A stretch of DNA of 10,159 bases from Bdellovibrionaceae bacterium UBA2316. Lineage in GTDB: Bacteria > Bdellovibrionota > Bdellovibrionia > Bdellovibrionales > Bdellovibrionaceae. The DNA lies in contig DDVI01000114.1 in the NCBI GenBank assembly GCA_002345205.1, positions 1-10,159 on the forward strand. The letters run 5' to 3'. The position numbers were made by a program, and so were the translations under genes. Below the pieces are notes generated by a model. That model searched no databases. It saw only the letters and a program-made list of their open reading frames with translations, and was not told the origin of the DNA. Shown here in pieces: positions 1-6,213 of this stretch (its first letter is position 1; every line of letters begins with the position of its first letter).

Positions 1-1
1 C

Positions 2-136
2 AATCAAGCCCCAGTAAAAACAAGCTTTACCTACACGGCTAGGGAGTTTGAACCTGAGACTGGGCTTTATTATTATCGTGCGCGATACTATGACTCGAGT
101 AATGGGCGATTCTTGCAACAAGATCCTGACCCTGGA
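2..136 (+). repeat. RHS core-end direct repeat, copy 1
   Basis: This segment matches 3979-4113 without gaps. By eye there are 17 mismatches in 135 bases, and 15 of them do not change the amino acid. The stretch 92-120 is identical to 4069-4097 (29 bases). It encodes the end of the RHS core and is the natural crossover point for exchanging tips. Confidence 0.9.
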
Positions 137-622
137 AAACTAGAAAACCCAAGCTCCGTAGTAAACAAATATACTTATGTAGGAAATATCCCTACAATGT
201 ATGCTGACCCATCTGGAAAGCTCGCTCAGTTTATTGTTTATGCGTTGATAACAGCAGCAGTTTCCACGGCTGTTCAGGTAGCATTCAGTGAAGACAAAAG
301 AAAAAATCCGTTTGGAACCTTTGTCTCTAATTTTGCAATGGCTCTTCTTTTTGCTGGAGCCGGAGATTTTTTCTTTGGAGCTGAGTATATCAAAACTGTC
401 GAGTCATACCACTTTTCTTACGCTATAAGTTCGGCAGTTCAAAATGGAGCAAACAATGCAGCAACGGCTCTTGCATTTGAGGCCATTCACAATAGTACTG
501 GAATTCCAGCACAGGAAATGTCGTTTATTTTCGGGTTTTTGTATGCTCCCGATTACGCAAAAACGGACAATGGCAATGGACTTTACAACTTTTTTAGCCC
601 GCCTAAAGAAGTCTATTTTTAA
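2..622 (+). CDS. RHS repeat protein, C-terminal end (end of core plus variable tip), 5' partial
   Basis: The frame is open from the left edge, so only the last 206 codons are visible; the TTG at 113 is not a real start. Residues 1-45 are the RHS-associated core end, with the hallmark E-T-G-L-Y-Y-Y-R-A-R-Y-Y-D followed by G-R-F and Q-Q-D-P. A short linker then ends in A-D-P-S-G-K. After it comes a hydrophobic Ala/Gly-rich stretch (about residues 75-170) and a short polar end, P-P-K-E-V-Y-F. In known RHS systems the core forms a cocoon and the part after it is the toxin. This hydrophobic part is shared with the orphan RHS gene at 3658-4650, so it may be a linker or membrane-entry region, leaving few tip-specific residues. 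No toxin family recognised. The stop lies 17 nt before the lipoprotein at 640, a typical immunity position. Confident for RHS, not for toxin activity. Confidence 0.9.
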   Translation, partial: NQAPVKTSFTYTAREFEPETGLYYYRARYYDSSNGRFLQQDPDPGKLENPSSVVNKYTYVGNIPTMYADPSGKLAQFIVYALITAAVSTAVQVAFSEDKRKNPFGTFVSNFAMALLFAGAGDFFFGAEYIKTVESYHFSYAISSAVQNGANNAATALAFEAIHNSTGIPAQEMSFIFGFLYAPDYAKTDNGNGLYNFFSPPKEVYF

Positions 623-639
623 AAAGTTTGGAGATTTTA

Positions 640-1062
640 GTGAAATTAAAAATATTTCTTCTTTATTTGTGTGTAACCATAAATACAATTAGCTGTACTT
701 ATGGAATAGGAAATTTAATTTCAAACTCTTACACTGATAATAGAATTGTTGTTGTCGCAGAAGTCGATACGTGTGTTCTCTTAACTAAAATTAAAACGCA
801 GTTCGCTCCATTTTCAAAAAAGTATAAGGATGCACCAATTGCAGCAATTTCTCAACTTAAGGGACTTTTTAGCCCAAACAATATAAAAGGAAATGCTCTT
901 CACAACATTCGAATGACTGAGCCGGATTTTCCCCTTGCTCAAGCTGATGTATACCAATGTCCAGACGAAGTTTTACAAAAATATAAACATCTTCAAAAAG
1001 ACAAGGAATATATTTTCTCTCAAATTAAGTTCGACCTCAAAGTTGACGAAAATTCAAAATGA
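640..1062 (+). CDS. Small lipoprotein, candidate immunity protein of the first RHS tip
   Basis: I place the start at GTG 640 because GGAG (630-633) lies 6 nt upstream and translation then begins M-K-L-K with a hydrophobic stretch ending in I-S-C (Cys19), a relaxed lipobox. The product is 140 residues. It is clearly paralogous to the next gene (1127-1543): both share N-R-I-x-V-V, K-G-N-A-L-x-N-I-R, A-D-V-Y-x-C-P-D-E-V and an ending I-F-S-Q-I-K-F-D-L-K. The K-G-N-A-L-x-N-I-R block with a later A-x-A-D-V loosely recalls DUF4156-type lipoproteins, a resemblance I could not test. It sits 17 nt after an RHS tip, so an immunity role for a membrane or periplasmic toxin is plausible but inferred from position only. 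Confidence 0.75.
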   Translation: MKLKIFLLYLCVTINTISCTYGIGNLISNSYTDNRIVVVAEVDTCVLLTKIKTQFAPFSKKYKDAPIAAISQLKGLFSPNNIKGNALHNIRMTEPDFPLAQADVYQCPDEVLQKYKHLQKDKEYIFSQIKFDLKVDENSK

Positions 1063-1126
1063 AGTCATTGAGCAGGGATGGCGTTTAGCAGAAACTAGTT
1101 ACTATTAGAGCTTTTTGGATTAACGA

Positions 1127-1543
1127 ATGAAAAGATTTATATTAGTGCCTTTTTTGCTAGTGTTTTTGACAGGGTGTGAAATGATGTTAGGAAACTACAT
1201 CACCAATACTATGCAGTATAACAGGATTGCGGTTGTATCGGAAATTGATCAATGCAATCTCGTAGGTAATTTAACGACAAAGACTACCCCTTTTAGGGAT
1301 CGAAGAAAAAATGCATTTATGGGTGGAATAAGAACTCTGAAGTGGTATATGGGCGCGGAAGGAATAAAAGGAAACGCTCTCTTTAATATCAGGATGGATG
1401 ATCCAGAATATCCAATTGCCAATGCGGATGTGTATAAATGTCCAGATGAAGTATTTAAAAAATTCAAGCCATTGCAAAATGACCAAGCTTTTATTTTTTC
1501 CCAAATCAAATTCGATCTGAAGTTAGATGAGACGAAGAAATAA
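1127..1543 (+). CDS. Small lipoprotein, paralogue of the preceding gene
   Basis: ATG start; the product is 138 residues. The signal peptide M-K-R-F...F-L-T-G-C gives a clean lipobox with Cys17. The mature part aligns with 640-1062 along its whole length. It keeps the central K-G-N-A-L-F-N-I-R, the A-D-V-Y-K-C-P-D-E-V block and two conserved cysteines (one after V-S-E-I-D-Q, one before P-D-E-V) that could pair. The 64-nt gap before it contains only a weak GGAT-type ribosome site and no clear promoter. The pair looks like a tandem duplication of a candidate immunity gene. Function unknown; outer-membrane or periplasmic location is inferred from the lipobox. Confidence 0.8.
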   Translation: MKRFILVPFLLVFLTGCEMMLGNYITNTMQYNRIAVVSEIDQCNLVGNLTTKTTPFRDRRKNAFMGGIRTLKWYMGAEGIKGNALFNIRMDDPEYPIANADVYKCPDEVFKKFKPLQNDQAFIFSQIKFDLKLDETKK

Positions 1544-1551
1544 AAATTAAC

Positions 1552-1580
1552 ATCTTTAGCCTCCTAAAGGTTTTAATTTT
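1552..1580 (+). terminator. Possible weak intrinsic terminator
   Basis: CTTTAG (1554-1559) and CTAAAG (1564-1569) form a perfect 6-bp stem around a CCTC loop. The stem is extendable by a T-G and an A-T pair and is followed by TTTTAATTTT (1571-1580). The stem is AT-rich, so termination would be weak. It lies 8 nt after the stop of 1127-1543. Confidence 0.35.
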
Positions 1581-1630
1581 AAGGTGCCAAGTTACAAACA
1601 GCTTAATGGTCACAACTACAGAGTGAGAGT

Positions 1631-1636
1631 GAGGGG
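1631..1636 (+). promoter_or_regulatory. Ribosome binding site that decides the start of the 1644 gene
   Basis: GAGGGG stands 7 nt before GTG 1644. An earlier in-frame GTG at 1584 lacks a comparable site and would add 20 residues in front of the signal peptide, so 1644 is preferred. Confidence 0.65.
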
Positions 1637-1643
1637 CAAGATA

Positions 1644-2248
1644 GTGAAAGTAAGTAACGTATTTTATGTGCCAGCTTTGTCAATTTTTCTCACCTCATGT
1701 GTTACTGCGCCCGATAAAGATTTTTATCAGGCGGACAAGCAGCCCGTCTTTCAGAAGAAAACTTGTATTTCTCTAAAAATTTTAAATGGAAATGCAACTA
1801 AACCATTTTCGAAAGAGTATTTGGAATATAGCACTGCTGAGTATAATCAAATTAAGTTCGAATTGTCGAAGTACAATCTAGAGTTTGATTGTACTGGCAG
1901 TGTAAGGAACTATACTTTAATTTCTTCAATGTCTCTCAATTATCCGTTCGTAAGCTATCCTTGGCTTGTCATTTCATCACTTACTCTTACCTGTCCCGCT
2001 TTTTTGTTAGCCGTACTTTTGACACTCACAACTATGAGTTAAATTTAAAGGAAGGGGAACGATTGGTTGGCAATGAAAAAGTCAGCTTAGAAAAAGGGGT
2101 TTGGTTATTTTACATTGTGAAAATGAGACGAGTTGAAACAGAGTCAATTGCTTTATTTGGAACTACGGTTGGCCGAGCTATATTAACTAGAAGAATTGCC
2201 TCAATGATTAAAGCTGATATTGAGGGTAGTAAAATAAGCGAACCATAA
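1644..2248 (+). pseudogene. Lipoprotein gene split by a -1 frameshift at a T6 run (decayed, or programmed frameshift)
   Basis: From GTG 1644 the frame encodes a signal peptide ending F-L-T-S-C (Cys19), continues to a hydrophobic Y-P-W-L-V-I-S-S-L-T-L-T segment and stops at 2042 with an atypical Leu/Thr-rich tail. The -1 frame continues from V-S-R-T-F-D-T-H to a stop at 2248, with normal soluble-protein composition. The joined product of about 201 residues would have the same plan as the lipoprotein 2250-2828: lipobox, polar domain, hydrophobic W-L-x-x-S-S segment, then a beta-rich polar end. The shift falls at T-TTT-TTG (2000-2006), an ideal -1 slippery heptamer. Loss of one T from an ancestral T7 gives the same outcome. 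The downstream half ends 1 nt before the next ATG. Confidence 0.7.
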
Positions 2249-2249
2249 A

Positions 2250-2828
2250 ATGAAACAAAGATATATGATCAAAAATATTTTAATAGTTGGAATTTTATCC
2301 ATTTCCTTTTTCTTAACGAATTGTATGAGTGTTTTAAAAGGCGAATACGTTCGGCCCGAAGAAACAAGTCAGCGGCTTTGCGCTGACTTTGATATTGAAA
2401 AATTGGAACAGAGTTTATTTTCAGATTCGAAAATAAAAAAGAATCGCTTTAGCTTTCAAAATTATAGAGAATATGGATACTTTAAACGAAATGGACTAGA
2501 AAATTGCGGTACTTCAGATCGAAAATATTTAGTCTCTTTTTTTGCCAAAGAAACTGAATCTCGGTCCTTCTTAGATTACCTTTGGTTGACCTCTTCAATA
2601 GTTACTGCTTCGTTAATTCCTTACAAAGAAGATAAAGTTACGAGTGTGACTGTAACCAATAGAACGACAGGATTGGAAATTGGTAACGCACAAGTTTTTT
2701 ACAGAGACTGGATTAGTGCACCTTATATTATTTGGAAATTATTGAACTTATACAATATTGATTCAGTGGAACTTGATGCTACTAAGAAGGCATCTGAGAT
2801 AATTACACGTGATTTGATCGAGAAATAA
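2250..2828 (+). CDS. Lipoprotein of unknown function
   Basis: ATG 2250 comes one base after the TAA of the preceding frame (2246-2248), suggesting translational coupling; ATG 2265 is an alternative with no better ribosome site. The signal peptide ends F-F-L-T-N-C (Cys25). Asn before the Cys is unusual for proteobacteria and fits the relaxed spirochaete lipobox. The mature protein has a polar, Lys/Asp-rich first half and a hydrophobic patch Y-L-W-L-T-S-S-I-V-T-A-S-L-I-P near residues 110-125. A V-T-V-T strand pattern follows and the C-terminus is helical and charged. The hydrophobic patch matches that of the broken gene 1644-2248, suggesting a common family. Role unknown; possibly another immunity-type lipoprotein. 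Confidence 0.75.
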   Translation: MKQRYMIKNILIVGILSISFFLTNCMSVLKGEYVRPEETSQRLCADFDIEKLEQSLFSDSKIKKNRFSFQNYREYGYFKRNGLENCGTSDRKYLVSFFAKETESRSFLDYLWLTSSIVTASLIPYKEDKVTSVTVTNRTTGLEIGNAQVFYRDWISAPYIIWKLLNLYNIDSVELDATKKASEIITRDLIEK

Positions 2829-2939
2829 GAAATTTAGTGTTGGGTAATGGCAACCAGAATCGAACCCCTATAGGAAAATTATTTAATTTATGTAATTAGC
2901 TCGGCGTTATTGGTGAGTTGACTAACTAAATCGACTACA

Positions 2940-3068
2940 GTGGGGGATGTCGAAGCATATGCTGAATCAACTTGGGGAACTGTAATTGTCAGTTTTTCCA
3001 ATTTGAAAAATGAAAAATCCGGATTGTTATATTTTATATTGCTATGGAGTGAGTTTAGATGGACATAG
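2940..3068 (+). other. Possible decayed coding fragment between lipoprotein genes
   Basis: The 230-nt gap 2829-3058 has no convincing gene. One frame runs open from a TGA near 2928 through GTG 2940 to TAG 3066-3068, with protein-like composition (D-V-E-A-Y-A-E-S-T-W-G...). It has no ribosome site and overlaps the next gene's start, so it is at best a remnant. Confidence 0.2.
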
Positions 3069-3625
3069 AAAGCACTAATAAGTTTGGAAGAATAGAAATA
3101 TGTCCTTACTGGCGCCCAGTTTTTTCAAAAGGATATTTTTGTTTTAAGATAATATTGGCATTTTTTAGTATAGTGTTAAACGGCTGCGTAACGGGACCGT
3201 TGATATACGAAATGCGCTCTGCCTCTAAACTTAAATATGAAGGTAGGATTCCGACCGAATTTGAGGTTGTGGATAAAACGGAAATACCTTCACATGATTT
3301 TGACTTCATCGAAATAAAGAGAACTATAGAAAAAGAGATTGCTCGGGAGAATGTGAACTTTGAGGATAGCTCATCACAATTGTTAAAAATGAAGTTTACC
3401 TACTTTAAATGTGAAAACGTGGCGCGATTCCCGACAGACTCAAAAGGAATAAATGTTCTGATAAGGGTAGTAACTCTTGGTTTGTTTCCGATAGGCGACT
3501 ACAAGAAATGCCCCGTTTCATTGGATGTTATTGATATTTCAACAAATGAGGTAGTCGGAACTTATTCTATGGACCTCGCGGCAAGTGATATCGCTGGATT
3601 ATTTGATACACAGTTTTATCACTAG
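3059..3625 (+). CDS. Lipoprotein, paralogue of the gene at 7612-8031
   Basis: ATG 3059 has GGAG (3046-3049) 9 nt upstream. It gives a long 28-residue lead before the hydrophobic core F-K-I-I-L-A-F-F and the lipobox V-L-N-G-C (Cys43). I see no in-frame start nearer the hydrophobic core. The mature region matches 7612-8031 closely: V-x-D-K-T-x-I-x-S-H-D-F-D, K-F-T-Y-F-K-C-E and D-x-K-K-C-P. Two cysteines (K-C-E and K-C-P) are conserved between the copies. A hydrophobic V-T-L-G-L-F-P-I-G segment near residue 145 recalls the one in 2250-2828. The gene ends 32 nt before the orphan RHS gene. Its duplicate stands about 4.5 kb away behind another immunity cluster. Function unknown. Confidence 0.75.
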   Translation: MDIESTNKFGRIEICPYWRPVFSKGYFCFKIILAFFSIVLNGCVTGPLIYEMRSASKLKYEGRIPTEFEVVDKTEIPSHDFDFIEIKRTIEKEIARENVNFEDSSSQLLKMKFTYFKCENVARFPTDSKGINVLIRVVTLGLFPIGDYKKCPVSLDVIDISTNEVVGTYSMDLAASDIAGLFDTQFYH

Positions 3626-3657
3626 GGCGAAGAATTCAGAAAAGCGTAAAGGATTTC

Positions 3658-4650
3658 GTGAACTCCAAAACTTACACCAGAAAATATGCTTACAATGGAA
3701 GTAATATCATTGCAGAGTATGATGGCAGTAACGTTTTACTTGCAAAGTACACGCACTCGCCGTTGTCAGCTGATGACTTGCTTGCGGCTGACATTTCCAG
3801 CCAAGGCGTGGCAGCTGGTATAAGCAATCAAAGCGGAGTTTTGTATTATTTAAAAGATTATCAGAATACGGTCACTGAAATCGCTAACGAAGCTGGAATC
3901 ATAATTCAAAAATTTGAATATTCTAGTTTTGGAGAGATTCAAAAAATTAAAGATGGTAGTGACAATGCGTTTACATTCAATAAAGCTCCGGTAAAAACAA
4001 GTTTTACATACACAGGTAGAGAGTTTGAACCTGAAACTGGGCTTTATTATTACCGTGCTCGATATTACGACTCGAGTAATGGGCGATTCTTGCAACAGGA
4101 CCCTGATCCAGGAGTTTTGAAAAATCCGGTAAGTGTTTTTAATAAATACATTTACACTAATAATAAACCGACTTACATGGTCGATCCTGACGGTCGGTTT
4201 CCTTGGCTTGTGATAGCCGCAATTTCACTTGCAGTTACAGCCTTTGAAAACAACAAGAAAGGTGGAAACTTTTTAGGACAGTTCGCCGTAAATTTTGCAG
4301 TTAGCTCTCTAATGTATCTCGCCGGGGTCCAGTTAGGGGGAGCAGAATTTTCTGCAACAGCAACTTGGCAGCAAAGCCTTTGGACCGCATCTAAGTCTCT
4401 CGCTACATCTAGTGTCGTGCGCGCGGCAGCATGGGAAGCCCAGAGTCGCAGAATTGCTAGTGATGGTACTACCTTTGCATTTGCATTTTTATATGGCGTA
4501 GGTGACAATTATAAAGCGAAAGAATTAAATTGGGAGAGCGTTAGCACTGCGATCGGAAACACTCTTACATTCCCGAACCCATCGCCGTCCTCTATCGAAG
4601 GCTCTAACATACAAATTCCTAAAACAGGTGATTTAAATGATGGCAACTAA
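3658..4650 (+). CDS. Orphan RHS C-terminal cassette (truncated core plus different tip)
   Basis: The frame contains only the last YD-type repeats (Y-A-Y-N-G-S-N-I-I-A-E-Y-D-G), the core end with G-L-Y-Y-Y-R-A-R-Y-Y-D and Q-Q-D-P-D-P-G, the D-P-D-G-R marker, and a tip of about 150 residues. RHS proteins are normally well over 1000 residues, so nearly all of the shell is missing. GTG 3658 has only a weak AAAGGA site (3648-3653), and the frame is open back to 3607, so translation is uncertain. The first part of the tip is hydrophobic and related to the tip at 2-622 (N-F-L-G-Q-F-A-V-N-F against N-P-F-G-T-F-V-S-N-F). The last 50 residues are polar and specific. It is best read as a displaced tip kept as a recombination donor, with its immunity gene overlapping its end. 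Confidence 0.8.
   Translation: MNSKTYTRKYAYNGSNIIAEYDGSNVLLAKYTHSPLSADDLLAADISSQGVAAGISNQSGVLYYLKDYQNTVTEIANEAGIIIQKFEYSSFGEIQKIKDGSDNAFTFNKAPVKTSFTYTGREFEPETGLYYYRARYYDSSNGRFLQQDPDPGVLKNPVSVFNKYIYTNNKPTYMVDPDGRFPWLVIAAISLAVTAFENNKKGGNFLGQFAVNFAVSSLMYLAGVQLGGAEFSATATWQQSLWTASKSLATSSVVRAAAWEAQSRRIASDGTTFAFAFLYGVGDNYKAKELNWESVSTAIGNTLTFPNPSPSSIEGSNIQIPKTGDLNDGN
3979..4113 (+). repeat. RHS core-end direct repeat, copy 2
   Basis: Counterpart of 2-136 at a fixed offset of 3977 bases without gaps, about 87% identical by eye, with mostly synonymous differences. Crossing over between the copies would fuse the upstream RHS gene to the 4114-4650 tip and delete about 4 kb of candidate immunity genes. 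Confidence 0.9.
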
Positions 4651-5251
4651 ATTAACCTTTTTCATTTTACTGTCAGTTACTAGCGGTTGCGCTTCTCTCA
4701 AAATCTCGCATGATTTGAATGAAAAATTACCAGGGACTGGAGCAGATTACATAATATCTAGTCCAGTAGAGGTTACATTATTAAAAAAAGAGAGAGATTT
4801 GCTTCACACAAAAACTATGGCCCTTCCAGCGGATAAAACCAAAGAGGAAAAAGAAGCAATCCTTGAATACGGGATTTTTTCAGACCTAAGTTTTACTAGC
4901 AGAGAGCCAAAGTTAAAAAATACAATTCGAGTTGAAATTGAAATACTAAACACTTGGTTTGTTGAAAATTGCTACATGGGTGGATGCTTTTTTTGGCCAA
5001 ATCTACAAACGAACAGCTATCAAATAGATTTTCGCGTCTTCGATAAAAGAAACGTCAAAGTCTTTGAAACTAATGAATCCATATCCGGGGAGTTGTGGGG
5101 AAATGTTTTCAAGTTATATTACGGATATAAACCTCTTCGCGAGTTAGATGATAAGGCTCCTAATCTGTTAGTAAAACGTAGTTTGGCAAAATTTCAGACA
5201 AGCGATGCGTTTAAAAGATTGATTGAGGATGAAAAACACCAGAGTGAGTAA
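4637..5251 (+). CDS. Lipoprotein overlapping the orphan RHS tip, candidate cognate immunity protein
   Basis: ATG 4637 (a second ATG follows at 4640) has AGGTG (4626-4630) 6 nt upstream and overlaps the end of the RHS tip by 14 nt, the tight coupling expected of a toxin/immunity pair. The product is 204 residues. The signal peptide ends V-T-S-G-C (Cys18). The mature part is polar and contains a Cys pair in N-C-Y-M-G-G-C followed by F-F-W-P, then a beta-rich Y-Q-I-D-F-R-V-F-D stretch and a charged C-terminus. I recognise no family. The final codons overlap the start of the truncated RHS tip frame at 5223-5510, so the present 3' end may lie at a recombination joint. Immunity role inferred from position only. 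Confidence 0.75.
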   Translation: MMATKLTFFILLSVTSGCASLKISHDLNEKLPGTGADYIISSPVEVTLLKKERDLLHTKTMALPADKTKEEKEAILEYGIFSDLSFTSREPKLKNTIRVEIEILNTWFVENCYMGGCFFWPNLQTNSYQIDFRVFDKRNVKVFETNESISGELWGNVFKLYYGYKPLRELDDKAPNLLVKRSLAKFQTSDAFKRLIEDEKHQSE

Positions 5252-5510
5252 GCAAACTTTGCCGCTCTCTTCTTATAATATTTCCGTTGCAATAATTGGC
5301 ATCGCATATTCATACGGCACTAATTTTTACCAAAAAGGAACATCAGCGACTTCAGTTGAAGCCGTAGATTTGTTCAGCAGGACTTTAATTCCTATCGATG
5401 TCAATAAATACATAATCAGTTTAATAAATGATTTCTTTAGGCAAAATCCAGATGGAAGCTGGACAAACGGCGCACCGTCAATGGATGGGCCTCCAATTTA
5501 TAGGCATTAA
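5223..5510 (+). pseudogene. 5'-truncated remnant of a third RHS toxin tip
   Basis: The frame is open from 5223 but has no good ribosome site for TTG 5223, ATG 5229 or GTG 5244, and no RHS core precedes it. The part I-I-G-I-A-Y-S-Y-G-T-N-F-Y-Q-K lines up with the end of the hydrophobic post-core region of the other two tips (F-A-F-L-Y...N-Y-K-A-K in 3658-4650). After it come about 50 tip-specific residues ending G-A-P-S-M-D-G-P-P-I-Y-R-H. The stop TAA (5508-5510) is one base before the ATG of the first membrane protein. Its last 18 codons reappear at 6135-6188 and, decayed, at 6831-6872. It is interpreted as the toxin end that belonged with the three membrane proteins downstream. Confidence 0.65.
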
Positions 5511-5535
5511 AATGGAAAAAACTTATTCAGCAAAA
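5458..5535 (+). repeat. 78-bp direct repeat, copy 1: toxin 3' end plus immunity 5' end
   Basis: Identical base for base to 6136-6213 (offset 678). It spans the last 17 codons of the tip remnant including its stop, the one-base gap, and the first 8 codons of the next gene. Sequence on both sides diverges at once. Confidence 0.95.
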
Positions 5536-6114
5536 ATTGTTTATAAAAGTTATTTGAATTATCTGGCTGTAAAAATATTTAACAAGCATTTTTTGCTGCT
5601 AATTTTTCTAGTTTATTTGGTTTTGTTTTTTATTTCGGCTTTTGGAAAAACTTTATACTACCTTCAAAATCCAGGAGCAATCACTTTAAATGAAGGTCTT
5701 ATGTTGGTTTTGTTTTCTACTATAAATTGGACTCTAGTAATAATAATTATCCCTATCATCGCTTCTTACGCGTTTTGGAGGCAAAACTTTCATTTTTCGG
5801 GAAATAAGATAATAGACAACTTTCCAATAAGGAAAGAATTGCTACTCAATCAGCTGGAATATATTTTACTAGAATCACCTTATCAGGCAGGACTCATTTT
5901 TCAACGGCCTCAAGATACCTTAAAAACAGTTGTTTATTGGCATGGCAAAGATGAAAAGGATTGGTTAGACTTTCTAAATCAATTACAAGCAAACAACCAT
6001 TCTATTGATGATAAAATTTATTTCAAAACTTCTTTTTGGAAGGGTAACAAAAGAGTAAAATCCAATATATATAATAGCTATTCTGAAATATTAAAGGTTC
6101 ATGGGATTACTTAG
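5512..6114 (+). CDS. Two-helix membrane protein, candidate immunity protein, copy 1
   Basis: I place the start at ATG 5512, one base after the toxin stop. The longer frame from 5428 only reads the toxin tail in a wrong frame. The product is 200 residues: M-E-K-T-Y-S-A-K, a first membrane helix (about 25-45), a second (about 70-95), then a cytoplasmic domain. That domain carries N-K-I-I-D-N-F-P, L-L-E-S-P, V-Y-W-H-G-K-D-E-K-D-W-L-D-F and a terminal S-Y-S-E-I-L-K. The same plan is found in 6190-6798 and 6874-7476. No known family identified; the layout of two helices plus one soluble domain loosely recalls YcxB-like proteins. Its position directly behind a toxin tail makes immunity likely, and an inner-membrane immunity protein would suggest a membrane-acting or membrane-crossing toxin. 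Confidence 0.8.
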   Translation: MEKTYSAKIVYKSYLNYLAVKIFNKHFLLLIFLVYLVLFFISAFGKTLYYLQNPGAITLNEGLMLVLFSTINWTLVIIIIPIIASYAFWRQNFHFSGNKIIDNFPIRKELLLNQLEYILLESPYQAGLIFQRPQDTLKTVVYWHGKDEKDWLDFLNQLQANNHSIDDKIYFKTSFWKGNKRVKSNIYNSYSEILKVHGIT

Positions 6115-6188
6115 CAAGTGTATATACAGGCGGACGCTGGACAAACGGCGCACCGTCAATGGATGGGCCTCCAATTTATAGGCATTAA
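6115..6188 (+). pseudogene. Toxin-tail stub in front of the second membrane protein
   Basis: The intergenic space encodes V-Y-T-G-G-R-W-T-N-G-A-P-S-M-D-G-P-P-I-Y-R-H and a stop at 6186-6188, the same ending as the tip remnant at 5223-5510. It has no start codon or upstream toxin and is not translated in its own right. It was probably carried along when the immunity gene was copied or acquired. Confidence 0.8.
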
Positions 6189-6213
6189 AATGGAAAAAAC
6201 TTATTCAGCAAAA
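6136..6213 (+). repeat. 78-bp direct repeat, copy 2: toxin 3' end plus immunity 5' end
   Basis: Perfect match to 5458-5535. Upstream flanks differ (GGAA against GGAC) and downstream identity ends after CAAAA. Confidence 0.95.

Noticed and set aside
404..688. Minus-strand open frame of 94 codons opposite the first RHS tip
   Set aside because: It lies entirely against well-supported coding sequence, has no ribosome site and an unnatural composition.
2849..2870. tRNA-like 3' end on the minus strand (GGTTCGATTC...GCCA)
   Set aside because: The T-loop consensus is present, but only 10 bases follow the loop where 16 are needed for stem, acceptor and CCA; the T-stem does not pair and no anticodon arm is found upstream. 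At most a truncated fragment or attachment-site scar, probably chance.
4173..4508. Minus-strand open frame of 111 codons opposite the orphan RHS tip
   Set aside because: Its Ala/Pro/Leu-rich composition is the complement of the hydrophobic tip; no ribosome site and no recognisable protein.
5428..5511. Longer N-terminus for the first membrane protein (and the same at 6118 and 6847)
   Set aside because: These extensions translate the toxin-tail DNA in a wrong frame; the three copies agree only from M-E-K-x-Y-S onward.
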